Virus record (IMG/VR): IMGVR_UViG_3300031825_000049
Span: 1 to 38,028 of that record
Direction: 5' to 3' (one strand)
Origin: a virus
DNA: 38,028 bases
Positions 5,754 to 12,871 of the stretch are shown piece by piece. Both the position numbers and the translations under genes were made by a program. Numbering within the stretch: the first letter of the stretch is position 1; each line of letters opens with the position of its first letter. Under the pieces are notes generated by a model, which did no database searches, was not told where the DNA came from, and saw only the letters and a program-made list of their open reading frames with translations.

Positions 5754-6161
5754 AAAATTCTGATGGCAGGAGGGAGCCTCACAATTTTTTTAGGTAATAC
5801 CTTGTAAGGCAAAACGTGTACCCTCACGCTTAAATTGTCTTATAAGCGGCCTCTAGGAATCTCGCCTAGCCAAAGTGGGGTTGGGTGACCCCCACGCATT
5901 CCACCTACAGGGCTATGCCCTACTACCTTTCTAGCCGACGATCGATAGCTATAGTGGAAGCTAGTATTTAAAACCAACACATCTCTCGCTTGCTCTGTCT
6001 GCCGAATTGTACTTTAGCACCCTAGTCTGGCTAGGATGTCGGCAAAGACTAGTAATTCCTACCCACGGTTCCCGATTTAACGGTTAACTCCTTCGTATGC
6101 CTACAAAGGTTTATTTCAGACTCCTTCCCGTGGAGAGACTAAAGGCAGGTTGGATGTTGGC
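5734..6161 (-). ncRNA. large structured RNA 2 (about 430 nt)
   Basis: The promoter TTGCCC (6191-6196), 17 bases, TATAAT (6168-6173, with an extended TGA) drives the minus strand. A C5/G5 hairpin with T-run at 5734-5753 ends it. Between them are many self-complementary segments on the minus strand: CCTTTGTA-GGCA-TACGAAGG (8 pairs), CATCCTAG-CCAGA-CTAGGGTG (8 pairs, enclosed by TGCCGA and TCGGCA), AGGGC-ATA-GCCCT, GTGGGG-...-CCCCAC and CTAGG-...-CCTAG. No credible ORF covers it. It is a second ornate RNA next to a homing nuclease gene; the class is not identified. GOLLD or ROOL membership is a candidate by size and context only. Confidence 0.7.
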
Positions 6162-6167
6162 AGGGGT

Positions 6168-6196
6168 ATTATATCAAATAAAAGCGGGAGGGGCAA
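6168..6196 (-). promoter_or_regulatory. promoter of structured RNA 2
   Basis: TTGCCC, 17-base spacer, TATAAT with TGA directly upstream of the -10 box. This is among the best promoter matches in the window. Confidence 0.8.
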
Positions 6197-6379
6197 GTGT
6201 GCTTATTCCTACTGACGATAGGGAATCCCGATTCTCCACCCTATTTGCATAGCGTTCATGGGTTAGCTATGCACCACCTGTCTTTTTCAAAGACCCATTG
6301 ATTACAAGTCAACGGAGTGATTAGTTGCCGACAATTTATTTATCGTTCTGTTCGGCTCACATCAGCAGGAAAAAATACG
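6197..6379. other. non-coding stretch with hairpins and an anticodon-arm-like segment
   Basis: The minus strand holds GTCTTT-GAA-AAAGAC, GCATAGC-...-GCTATGC and GAATC-GG-GATTC hairpins. It also holds TTGACTTGTAATCAAT, which looks exactly like a tRNA-Thr(UGU) anticodon arm. No matching acceptor stem or T-arm is found, so I do not call a tRNA. It may be the 3' UTR of the zincin-like gene or a decayed tRNA. Confidence 0.4.
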
Positions 6380-6796
6380 CTATAATTTTTTGGCTTCCTC
6401 TAATATCCGTTTCATCATAAAAGTATGCGAATGTGTAAAGGTTTCGTGATAGGGTGACATTGTTGTCATGCAAAGTGGAAAGACCCAACGACTAAAATAA
6501 AACTGGCAAACGTGTATTAACTCATGGGCTACTTCCGCAGGGTCTTTAATGCTCTTGCTGTCAAAGAACACAAAACCTTTACAATGCTTATCTTTCATGT
6601 TATCAGTAGCTACTACCTGAGCATGCCATTTTCCATGAAAACTTGCGTGTACACCATCTTTTTTTAAGCTCCTGGCATAATGATACATGTCTACTCTATT
6701 CTTAGTATAACATACCAAAAAATAATCATCAGCACGTTTACCTTTAGTTTTCCACCAAGGATAGATTTTAAATTTTAATACGTCGTATGAGTTCAT
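6380..6796 (-). CDS. zinc metallopeptidase-like protein (HELIH motif)
   Basis: The 138-residue product carries AEVAHELIHVCQFY (residues 87-100) with H91, E92 and H95 forming the HExxH zinc site of zincins. A later HETFTHSHTF (116-125) could supply the third ligand. There is no signal peptide, so it would act in the host cytoplasm or the virion. Such SprT- or WLM-like small zincins occur in phages, but the substrate is unknown. It lies at the end of the lysis and small-membrane-protein gene run, after a GC hairpin (6806-6832), and before the structured RNA block. Confidence 0.65.
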   Translation of the reverse strand: MNSYDVLKFKIYPWWKTKGKRADDYFLVCYTKNRVDMYHYARSLKKDGVHASFHGKWHAQVVATDNMKDKHCKGFVFFDSKSIKDPAEVAHELIHVCQFYFSRWVFPLCMTTMSPYHETFTHSHTFMMKRILEEAKKL

Positions 6797-6803
6797 AAGG
6801 CAG

Positions 6804-6832
6804 GGGGGAGCGTCGGAAATAGGCGCTCCCCA
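6804..6832 (-). other. GC-rich intergenic hairpin
   Basis: On the minus strand GGGGAGCG pairs perfectly with CGCTCCCC around an 11-base loop, between the 39-residue membrane peptide gene and the zincin-like gene. It is not followed by a T-run. Confidence 0.5.
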
Positions 6833-6851
6833 GTTAGGACTAACGGGCGGG

Positions 6852-6971
6852 TCACGGGCGGAGCAAGGCGGTTATCTGGTAGGAGTGGACAGCGTGTTCG
6901 AGCGCCAGGCCGAACGCCACAACGATAGCGGCGCAGGCGATTAGAAACCAGCAAGTTTGTCTGTCGGTCAT
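6852..6971 (-). CDS. tiny membrane peptide (39 aa)
   Basis: ATG 6971 overlaps the stop of the upstream gene as ATGA and is preceded by GGAGG at ideal spacing. The peptide MTDRQTCWFLIACAAIVVAF and onward has one hydrophobic span. Its GC content is much higher than that of the surrounding genes. Function unknown; a holin-like or accessory membrane role is possible. Confidence 0.65.
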   Translation of the reverse strand: MTDRQTCWFLIACAAIVVAFGLALEHAVHSYQITALLRP

Positions 6972-7156
6972 TTTCCTCCACGAAGGTCGGGTCTGACCTT
7001 GCTTTCCAGCAGGGTTTCGCTGTAGACGAATACTTCCCTGTGGGGCTGGTCAGGGTTCATAGCGGGGACGTTGTTCACGAACATGAGCATGTAATCGAGT
7101 AGCTCACGCTCATAGTTCGGTTCGAATCGGTACTTACGTTTCGGTTGTGGAGCCAT
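6968..7156 (-). CDS. hypothetical protein (62 aa)
   Basis: I choose the internal ATG at 7156 (MAPQPKRKYRFEPNYEREL...) because GGAG lies at the right distance; the longer frame upstream reads through sequence used by the 33-residue gene. The basic N-terminus is followed by a helical segment (LLDYMLMFVNNVPAM). No family is recognised. It is coupled to the next peptide through ATGA. Confidence 0.6.
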   Translation of the reverse strand: MAPQPKRKYRFEPNYERELLDYMLMFVNNVPAMNPDQPHREVFVYSETLLESKVRPDLRGGK

Positions 7157-7241
7157 TAGAGTCTCCTGGAGCTTAGGGGCTGCTGTCAGCCCCTTCGCTT
7201 GACGTGGACTGCTTGCGCTAGTTGTTGCTAGTTCTGGTTGT

Positions 7242-7343
7242 TCATCGCTTTCTCCTTTCCTTGAAGTAGATAGCCCGCACTTTGGGCTTCTTTTTCCCAA
7301 CACGCCTGGGCTTGCCATGTCGATTCGGGTGTCTGAGTTTCAT
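7242..7343 (-). CDS. very basic peptide (33 aa)
   Basis: ATG 7343 overlaps the upstream stop (CTGATGA). The peptide MKLRHPNRHGKPRRVGKKKP... is about half Lys, Arg and His, suggesting nucleic acid or membrane-surface binding. Overlap-coupled position and composition are the only support. Confidence 0.5.
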   Translation of the reverse strand: MKLRHPNRHGKPRRVGKKKPKVRAIYFKERRKR

Positions 7344-7438
7344 CAGTGCCTTTTCAGCTCTGCGATTCCCACCGCAAACGCCGCCAAGATTAACAGCCCG
7401 ATTAAGACGTAATACTGTGTGTCCGTTAGATTGAGCAT
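7343..7438 (-). CDS. tiny membrane peptide (31 aa)
   Basis: GGAGG lies 3 bases before ATG 7438. The peptide MLNLTDTQYYVLIGLLILAA... is a single hydrophobic helix with a short basic tail (ELKRH). It resembles the small holin-like peptides of phage lysis regions; no direct evidence of that role. Confidence 0.6.
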   Translation of the reverse strand: MLNLTDTQYYVLIGLLILAAFAVGIAELKRH

Positions 7439-7459
7439 AATCCTCCGTTTAGCAAGCTT

Positions 7460-7565
7460 TTACGGCCGAAATGCTTCCGAGTGGTTGTTGTCAGAAAGTT
7501 CAGCCGTAATGTAGTCTGCTATCTAGCCTCCCACGTCCTTTGGGGAAAGGGGCGGGAACGCTAGA
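7460..7565 (-). other. two-hairpin structured leader
   Basis: 7522-7527 pairs with 7560-7565 (TCTAGC/GCTAGA) around an inner stem with CCTTT/AAAGG, and 7460-7466 pairs with 7503-7509 (TTACGGC/GCCGTAA). The pair fills the gap between the 56-residue membrane protein stop and the 31-residue gene. It may be an mRNA processing or translation-control element. Confidence 0.45.
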
Positions 7566-7736
7566 CTATTCAATGGGCTGAGAGGTCTTGAGACGCAAAG
7601 CGACAGAACCCACGCCGGTAACTATCAGCGACATAGCCATGTCTTTGTCTATGAACCCAAAAGCCAAACCTGTTAGACCGAATAGAGTTTGAAATATCCC
7701 GAACCAAATTGTTTTACTCGAAAAGAATGTTTTCAT
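7566..7736 (-). CDS. small two-span membrane protein, holin-like (56 aa)
   Basis: The product MKTFFSSKTIWFGIFQTLFG...AFGFIDKDMAMSLIVTGVGS has the start 'SKTIWFG' and two hydrophobic segments separated by a short loop, then SVALRLKTSQPIE. This is a familiar pattern in small membrane proteins beside phage endolysins. It starts 2 bases after the endolysin stop. A holin or holin-partner role is inferred from location and topology only. Confidence 0.65.
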   Translation of the reverse strand: MKTFFSSKTIWFGIFQTLFGLTGLAFGFIDKDMAMSLIVTGVGSVALRLKTSQPIE

Positions 7737-7737
7737 A

Positions 7738-8469
7738 TTATTTTGCTACTAAACTAGACACTTTAAATTTATTAAATTCCGTAGGCGGCAATTCGACAAT
7801 CGTCGCATTAGGAAACTCCCTTTGGAACGTGACAAAGTCGGAACCAAATCCTACCAGCACGTCCCCTACGCTAAAATAAAGGGTTGGTTTATCTGCTTGC
7901 TTGTATACTGTCATGTTAATCTCCTTTTTATAATTAAGAATTAGTAAAGGGTCTACTGTGCCAAAATAGTTATTGTCCTCGCCCTGGACTTCGCACTGTA
8001 GGTGGAGGTGTAGGCCGGGGTAGGGCGGTACACCTTTCATTTCTTCGGGGACGGGCTGGGTGCCTGTGTAAACCTGTCCTGTATTGCCGCAGCGCATTAT
8101 AGGCGTGTCCCGGCTGACTTCACCGTCCTTATCTAAAATGTTTAAGCCATGTAAATACTGGTGTACCATTAGAACTCTTTTAGAGTAGTCTTTAGGTACC
8201 GTCCCCATAGCTTTCAGGTAATTTATCAATCCCTCATCCAGCCAGGTGTCTATGGCTATGGCTTTAGAGTTTTTACCCTGGTAATCTTCGTAAAAGTATC
8301 TAAGTGTACCGTCTAAAATAGGGTAAACAGGTGCTGGCCATCCCCTACCCTGGTCATCTAAAGGGAGAATGTCTACTCCTAAATGCAGTCCCCCCTTGTA
8401 TCTGTCCCAGGGGGAGTTAAAGTATTGGGTTATTGTTGACAGCCCTTTTAAGGGGTAGGATGGTCTCAT
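7738..8469 (-). CDS. endolysin, M23 family metallopeptidase
   Basis: The 243-residue product has an M23 (LytM-type) domain: GLHLGVD gives the HxxxD pair (H29, D33), MVHQYLH supplies H103 and H107, and PGLHLHLQCE supplies the HxH zinc motif (H154, H156). These enzymes cut peptide cross-bridges of cell-wall peptidoglycan, here for host lysis. The C-terminal 60 residues (from about 180) form a separate small domain of unknown role, possibly wall binding. There is no signal peptide, so release would need a holin. ATGA overlap with the upstream coiled-coil membrane protein places it in a lysis cassette. Confidence 0.85.
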   Translation of the reverse strand: MRPSYPLKGLSTITQYFNSPWDRYKGGLHLGVDILPLDDQGRGWPAPVYPILDGTLRYFYEDYQGKNSKAIAIDTWLDEGLINYLKAMGTVPKDYSKRVLMVHQYLHGLNILDKDGEVSRDTPIMRCGNTGQVYTGTQPVPEEMKGVPPYPGLHLHLQCEVQGEDNNYFGTVDPLLILNYKKEINMTVYKQADKPTLYFSVGDVLVGFGSDFVTFQREFPNATIVELPPTEFNKFKVSSLVAK

Positions 8470-8753
8470 TTCATTGGTATTCTTTCATTTATAATTGTCG
8501 AAAGTTTGGCAGTTTCTATTGCTTGGGCGTTGATACTGGAAATTGCCCCGTCAAGTTTTACATCGAGCGAATGGATGTGGTTGTCCTTGAGGTTGGTAAA
8601 CTCTAAGCGCAACTGTTTTAACTGTTCAGCAAACACCGCGTCTTGTTTTTCTGTTTTTTCCTGTGGTCCCCGAAAAGACTTATAGACAGTGAACAACATA
8701 CCTAAAAGCAAAGTTGCGTTTACTATATTTTGGATTATCTCGGTGTTAGTCAT
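8466..8753 (-). CDS. membrane-anchored coiled-coil protein (95 aa)
   Basis: An N-terminal hydrophobic segment (IVNATLLLGMLFTVYKSF) is followed by a long heptad-like helix (EKQDAVFAEQLKQLRLEFTN...). It overlaps the endolysin start as ATGA. Similar one-span plus coiled-coil proteins beside endolysins act as holin or spanin-like partners, but this is inference from location. Confidence 0.65.
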   Translation of the reverse strand: MTNTEIIQNIVNATLLLGMLFTVYKSFRGPQEKTEKQDAVFAEQLKQLRLEFTNLKDNHIHSLDVKLDGAISSINAQAIETAKLSTIINERIPMK

Positions 8754-8769
8754 TATTCTTCGATTATCT

Positions 8770-8976
8770 TTATTTAAGTACAGGTTCGTATACCTGTCCG
8801 TCAGAACAAATCCTGTATCTGTTAAGGGGGCTATCAGTGGCGTTTATTGTAATACACCCCACTCCTTCGGTTACTGGGACACGCACTTCTCTTTTCCTGT
8901 AAGCAAAAAAGATGGTGGAAATAAAGAGGAGGGTTACGAGGACGTAAACTGCTATTAGATGTTTTTTCACTTGCAT
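8770..8976 (-). CDS. small membrane or secreted protein (68 aa)
   Basis: MQVKKHLIAVYVLVTLLFIS followed by TIFFAYRKRE forms a signal anchor, and the outer part has two Cys (VGCITIN and RICSDGQVYEP) that could form a disulfide outside the membrane. It opens the minus-strand lysis cassette. Its upstream region is shared with a divergent plus-strand promoter at 8971-8998. Confidence 0.6.
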   Translation of the reverse strand: MQVKKHLIAVYVLVTLLFISTIFFAYRKREVRVPVTEGVGCITINATDSPLNRYRICSDGQVYEPVLK

Positions 8977-8998
8977 TAAGTTAATTGTTTGCTATAGT
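8971..8998 (+). promoter_or_regulatory. plus-strand promoter, leaderless
   Basis: TTGCAT, 16-base spacer, TATAGT, with the ATG of the following gene only 8 bases beyond the -10 box, so the transcript would start at or just before the start codon. Confidence 0.6.
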
Positions 8999-9006
8999 TA
9001 AGGTAT

Positions 9007-9141
9007 ATGTGGAAATCTCTGATTAAACAGCTAGTAATACTCTATCGCCGTTGGGCTTGCGGCTGTGATTGCCACCACCATAGCTGGGCCACCGTACACT
9101 GCTATGGCGAACATTGCGACTGTAAACCATTAAAGAAATAA
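9007..9141 (+). CDS. Cys/His-rich peptide (44 aa), plus strand
   Basis: The frame from ATG 9007 to TAA 9141 encodes a peptide with a WACGCDCHHHSW and HCYGEHCDCKP pattern: six Cys and several His in 25 residues, a likely metal-binding knuckle. A similar CxCDCH motif occurs in the 51-residue peptide at 28824-28979. It is transcribed from its own leaderless promoter against the surrounding genes. No named family. Confidence 0.6.
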   Translation: MWKSLIKQLVILYRRWACGCDCHHHSWATVHCYGEHCDCKPLKK

Positions 9142-9142
9142 T

Positions 9143-9325
9143 ATGCACATAACAATAGGGATTTGGGGGGTAATAGGAATAGGGCTTGCAGGGTTTGTTG
9201 TGGGCCTCTTAGGACTTTGGGGATTAATGGCAATGTTACAGAGCGATTGGTTTTGGAAAGACTTGCAACCTCCTTGCAAGAACGGAACACCAGGTTACCT
9301 GTACGACAAGAAAATCAATCCGTAA
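9143..9325 (+). CDS. small membrane protein (60 aa), plus strand
   Basis: ATG 9143 is one base after the stop of the Cys/His peptide. The product MHITIGIWGVIGIGLAGFVV... has one or two Gly-rich hydrophobic spans and a short polar tail with KNGTPGYLYDKKINP. It converges on and overlaps by 11 bases the tail-end of the minus-strand lectin-like gene. Function unknown. Confidence 0.6.
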   Translation: MHITIGIWGVIGIGLAGFVVGLLGLWGLMAMLQSDWFWKDLQPPCKNGTPGYLYDKKINP

Positions 9326-9935
9326 AGAACAGCGCTTTAGTTGTTGCCGCTGGCGGGTCTATACCATTATCAATCGTAATACTCGCTACCTGGAACTGGG
9401 AGTCGGTTTGGGCGTAAATTCTTAGCTTCTTGCTGCCGCTGGCCGTAGACGCGTCGCTGTATACCTGTACCCCGTCAATCTTCGCTACGTTGCCGGTAGA
9501 GGTGAAGTCAATAACGAAATCATGGGTACCGCCTAAAGCCACGCCTGTATCGTGGGTTGCGCCAGAAATATCCCGGTAGTAGTAATTAGATCCGCTGTTC
9601 AGGAATATGGGATAGCTACTTGCTCCAAATCCAAATTCAAAGTTTCCGCTGCCGCCATACGTTACGTCGTTAAACATCACTCGTACAGTCGGGCTTGTAG
9701 CCAAGTCAAAAGAAGAATTAGTATCAATCTGGCTGTGGGTTCCGGTCATGGTAACAACACCGCCCGCTACAGTACAATTTCCCCCGCCGGTCTGTCCCCA
9801 AGCGGTAGTACAATCCGCCCATGACTCAGTGAAAAGATTAGCCGCCCGCACTTGCGAGGCGTTTTTAATTTGCCAAGCGAAAGCAGCGGCTACTATTAGG
9901 GCGATTGTTAGAAAACTATAAAGGAGTCTTTTCAT
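9315..9935 (-). CDS. secreted lectin-like beta-sandwich protein (206 aa)
   Basis: A Sec signal peptide (MKRLLYSFLTIALIVAAAFA) is followed by a domain with FTESWADCTTAWGQTGGGNC, SFDLATSPTVRVMFND and HDFVIDFTSTGNVAKIDGVQV. This is the alternating pattern of concanavalin-A-like (LamG-type) carbohydrate-binding folds. It sits directly after the large fibre-like gene, which also has a signal peptide. A surface-binding role is likely. Signal peptides are not expected on virion proteins, so it may be displayed on the infected host instead. Confidence 0.6.
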   Translation of the reverse strand: MKRLLYSFLTIALIVAAAFAWQIKNASQVRAANLFTESWADCTTAWGQTGGGNCTVAGGVVTMTGTHSQIDTNSSFDLATSPTVRVMFNDVTYGGSGNFEFGFGASSYPIFLNSGSNYYYRDISGATHDTGVALGGTHDFVIDFTSTGNVAKIDGVQVYSDASTASGSKKLRIYAQTDSQFQVASITIDNGIDPPAATTKALFFTD

Positions 9936-9939
9936 AGGG

Positions 9940-11910
9940 CTAGTAGTTTAGCGAGGACTGGCAATAATACTTGTTGAATGAAGCTGAATACCTGACAACA
10001 ACCAAATCCGTCTTGTTGGCCGTAGTAGTGAACGTTGGAGCCGCGCCGCCGCTCCAAGAACAGTTGCTAAAGGTCATAGTTCGAGAACCTGTGCCGTCTT
10101 GTTTCATTTCCAAGTAGTACGCGGGGCCTGGCTGGGCATTGCTGAATGTTATGGTTGTAGAGGTCGCAACGGAGAACGGCAAGAAGTTTCCCGCGCTTAA
10201 ATCCATTGTGTAGGCAGCCGTGCTGATTGTCGTTGTGGCTGGCTCGGTTGAACCATAAACACCAGAGACAGCGAGCTTGGTTTGCGGCGTACTCGTCCCA
10301 ATCCCGACGTTGCCGCCAGACTGCACATTGAACAGAGAGGCATAGGTCGAGCTGGCAACATTAAGCAATACTTCACTCGGAGAGGACGAAGTGCCGTTGA
10401 CCGTTAATAAAGCAGTAGGCGAACTGGAACCAATACCAATCCTGCCTGCTTGAAGTCCCGAAAAAAAGTTTACGTTAGGGGTTGTACCAGCCTTAACTCG
10501 CATAGCTTCACGCAAAACGGTCACGCCGCCTGTGCTGTTATTCTGCGTCATAACAATAAGGTCATGAAAACCCGTAGGTGGAGAAGCGCCGTCATTAAAT
10601 ACCCCCAACAAGGCGGAATTGGCAGTACCTGTAAGACCCGTAAAGCCGGTACACCCTCCACTACCACAAGTGCTGTATGATGCAAGCCATACCGTATTGG
10701 GGCTTGCGCCATAATCCGTTCCGGAAACTTTTAAAACTGAATTGTCCGCACTTTGGGAAACATTTGGACTAACGACGAACTCGGTAACGCCGCTACTGGT
10801 TTTACGAAAAGTCGTACGACTGGCAAAAGTAGAAATAGTGTTTATGGTGTCAGTCCAAGAAGCAGACTGCAAAGCTCCCGTAAATGTTCCGGAAGAACCG
10901 CTAACGGCTCCCGCACTTGTTACTTTAAAGTTACTCGTTCCATTCACCTGTATATCAATTAAGTTGCCAGTAAAGGAAGTCGGGGTGTTTGCCGCCAAAT
11001 ACGTCCCATTAGCCGAAGGAGAAGTTAGTGGCCTGTCACCAAGCTGTAAAGTATGCAGCGTGGAAGCGGTAGAAGTGGCGTCATAGGCGATGTGGAGTTT
11101 GGAGGCTGGGGTTATGGTTGCTATACCGACGTTACCAGCGGCAGAGATATATAATTTTGAATTTGCTATAGCTCCACTTGAAGCCAAAAACCCAAGATTA
11201 CCGCTAGTGTCTTGAAGCATTAATGCCTCAGTGATACTTGAAGCTCCGTCATTCAACCGCTGAATAGTAAAACTTTGACCATTATCGTGAGGACTTCCAA
11301 CCCGATACTGCTGATAGCCGGTAGCGTTTTTTAAATTGTTAATGTTGAAAAATGCCTGTTTTCCGCTTGTGTTTGCGGCTTTTACTGTAATATACGCATT
11401 TGTCGAACCATTAACTCCACTAACAAGAATAGCGGGGTCTGCGGTTGTCGGATTGATTTCAAGATTGGCTGTTGGTGCCGCCGTCCCAATCCCCACATTC
11501 CCCGCCTGTGTAACAGTCAAAAGGGCTGTGCCGGTGGAGGAGGCGACAATCAAAACAGGGATTGTGGGAGCTGTGGAAGAACCCTGAACGACTAAATTGG
11601 CATTCGGAGTGGAGGAGTTTATTCCAACCATGTAGCCGAAGTTGTTATAAACTGCATTGGTTGTGGTAGCCCAGCCTACGGAGGAGCCGGAGCCGCCGCC
11701 TGTTGGCCAAGAAGCAATACAAGAATCGCCAGTCAAACAAAACTGCTTACCAGTAATACCAATCCACGCTTTTGTGCTTGTGCCAAGCTCGTAAGTATTT
11801 GTAACTTCAGGATATATGGTTCGGGAATAATTTAAAATTGGTGCGCTAAGAGCAACCCCTGCTGTCAGCAATCCGGCAGCTAATAAAGTCCATAATAAAT
11901 ATTTTTTCAT
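9940..11910 (-). CDS. tail-fibre-like protein with signal peptide (656 aa)
   Basis: MKKYLLWTLLAAGLLTAGVA is a typical Sec signal ending LSA-P. The next segment, TIYPEVTNTYELGTSTKAW, and several blocks of 'GNVGIGTxxPTANLEI' and 'SSTGTALLTVTQAG' type mark the trimeric beta-fibre repeats known from phage tail fibres and from surface proteins of Patescibacteria and Bacteroidota. Blocks lie at about residues 100-150, 260-290 and 490-560. The C-terminal 90 residues form a knob-like beta domain. The codon use gives a higher GC content than the early genes. Role: adhesion. Whether it is in the virion or on the cell is open because of the signal peptide. Confidence 0.75.
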   Translation of the reverse strand: MKKYLLWTLLAAGLLTAGVALSAPILNYSRTIYPEVTNTYELGTSTKAWIGITGKQFCLTGDSCIASWPTGGGSGSSVGWATTTNAVYNNFGYMVGINSSTPNANLVVQGSSTAPTIPVLIVASSTGTALLTVTQAGNVGIGTAAPTANLEINPTTADPAILVSGVNGSTNAYITVKAANTSGKQAFFNINNLKNATGYQQYRVGSPHDNGQSFTIQRLNDGASSITEALMLQDTSGNLGFLASSGAIANSKLYISAAGNVGIATITPASKLHIAYDATSTASTLHTLQLGDRPLTSPSANGTYLAANTPTSFTGNLIDIQVNGTSNFKVTSAGAVSGSSGTFTGALQSASWTDTINTISTFASRTTFRKTSSGVTEFVVSPNVSQSADNSVLKVSGTDYGASPNTVWLASYSTCGSGGCTGFTGLTGTANSALLGVFNDGASPPTGFHDLIVMTQNNSTGGVTVLREAMRVKAGTTPNVNFFSGLQAGRIGIGSSSPTALLTVNGTSSSPSEVLLNVASSTYASLFNVQSGGNVGIGTSTPQTKLAVSGVYGSTEPATTTISTAAYTMDLSAGNFLPFSVATSTTITFSNAQPGPAYYLEMKQDGTGSRTMTFSNCSWSGGAAPTFTTTANKTDLVVVRYSASFNKYYCQSSLNY

Positions 11911-11925
11911 TTGTTTAACTTAATT

Positions 11926-12720
11926 CTAAGCGGTTGTGTAGAGAACATATAAAGTTTGACCCGTGGCTAAGGTGCCAGCGGCTTCAACTTCTGACGTGAA
12001 AGTTATGGTCATGGCTGAACCATCAACCGTATAATCAACTGTCGGACGAAAAGCATAAGGGAAAGAAGAAGAACGGACATCAAAAACCTTCCAGAAAGCC
12101 GGTAAGCCAAAAGTCTTAGTCACTCCGTCTAACGAAGAACTTAAATCATAAACCTGAACTTGGTTTCTACTTGGTGCTACTGCAAAGACAGGTCTTCCGT
12201 TTTCAGATTTAATCTCAGGAAGATTTTTAATATGCGAAGCGTCTATTTTTAACTCCTCATCGTCAGTAGGTAGTTTGTTTATTTCAGAGACTACTTGATC
12301 TCCCTTACCCTCTAAGATAAAGGCTTTAGGGAGTTTTATTTGTTCCATAACCAGCGGAACCACGTCAGCAGGGTTGCAATCTTTTCCGTCGTTACCATCC
12401 ACAGGCTTCATGGCTAACATTTCGTCCATCATCCCTTGACACTTCCTTAAAGTGTTAGCCATCGTCGCAGCCATTTCTGTATTCATCTTCTTATGGTCGG
12501 CTTCATGTTCCCCCTGCATTTTGGTCATTTCAGTCATGACAAAATTAACTGTCTTTTCCAGTTCGGCTTTTTGTTCTTCTGTGAGTTTTTCAATCCCCTT
12601 TTTATTATTCGCTAAAATAGTAATCAGGGCATTTAAGACCTGCTCTACTTCATCTTGGGTTACTATCTTATCCGAGTTAAATATCTGACCCAACTTTTTT
12701 AACTGTTCTAAATTTTCCAT
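11926..12720 (-). CDS. tail protein with N-terminal coiled coil (264 aa)
   Basis: I choose ATG 12720 (MENLEQLKKLGQIFNSD...). Residues 10-110 are long helices with heptads (IEKLTEEQKAELEKTV...). A linker follows with DGKDCNPADVVPLVMEQIK and IDASHIKNLPE, phrases found in phage fibre-associated proteins, and then a beta C-terminus ending TLATGQTLYVLYTTA. It is probably a fibre-attachment or tail-spike adaptor. Its start codon is directly joined to the T-run of terminator-like leader cassette D, an unusual control arrangement. Confidence 0.65.
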   Translation of the reverse strand: MENLEQLKKLGQIFNSDKIVTQDEVEQVLNALITILANNKKGIEKLTEEQKAELEKTVNFVMTEMTKMQGEHEADHKKMNTEMAATMANTLRKCQGMMDEMLAMKPVDGNDGKDCNPADVVPLVMEQIKLPKAFILEGKGDQVVSEINKLPTDDEELKIDASHIKNLPEIKSENGRPVFAVAPSRNQVQVYDLSSSLDGVTKTFGLPAFWKVFDVRSSSFPYAFRPTVDYTVDGSAMTITFTSEVEAAGTLATGQTLYVLYTTA

Positions 12721-12816
12721 AAAAAAATAAGGCAAGCCTCAAATGAGGACTTGCCCGGTTCGTTCCGTGGCGACGTTATTTTGTTTAATTATAGCATTTT
12801 ACAAGGGTTTTGTACA
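12721..12816 (-). promoter_or_regulatory. promoter-leader-terminator cassette D
   Basis: Promoter TGTACA (12811-12816), 17 bases, TATAAT (12788-12793, with TGC as extended -10). The leader carries CGGAACGAACCGG (12755-12767), then a strong hairpin (GGCAAG/CTTGCC plus CCTC/GAGG, 12731-12755) and a run of seven Ts that abuts the ATG of the tail gene. As drawn it would terminate most transcripts before the gene. Confidence 0.75.
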
Positions 12817-12818
12817 GC

Positions 12819-12847
12819 TTGACAGTTTTTTGAATTAAGAGTAATAT
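12819..12847 (+). promoter_or_regulatory. plus-strand promoter of the secreted coiled-coil gene
   Basis: TTGACA, 17-base spacer, TAATAT. It is divergent from, and only two bases away from, the -35 box of cassette D. Confidence 0.75.
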
Positions 12848-12871
12848 CGGGGTACTATTAAGAATAACTAT

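Noticed and set aside
6280-6330. Possible tRNA-Thr (TTGACTTGTAATCAAT looks like its anticodon arm)
   Set aside because: No acceptor stem, D-arm or canonical T-arm can be built around it; the next stem has a 5-base loop without TTCGA.
6793-6981. 62-residue frame MEENDRQTNLLVSNRLRRYR
   Set aside because: Another frame here (6852-6971) has GGAGG, ATGA coupling and a membrane helix; this one lacks these and has random composition.
10450-11587. Plus-strand ORFs under the large fibre-like gene
   Set aside because: Shadow frames of a gene with strong domain signatures.
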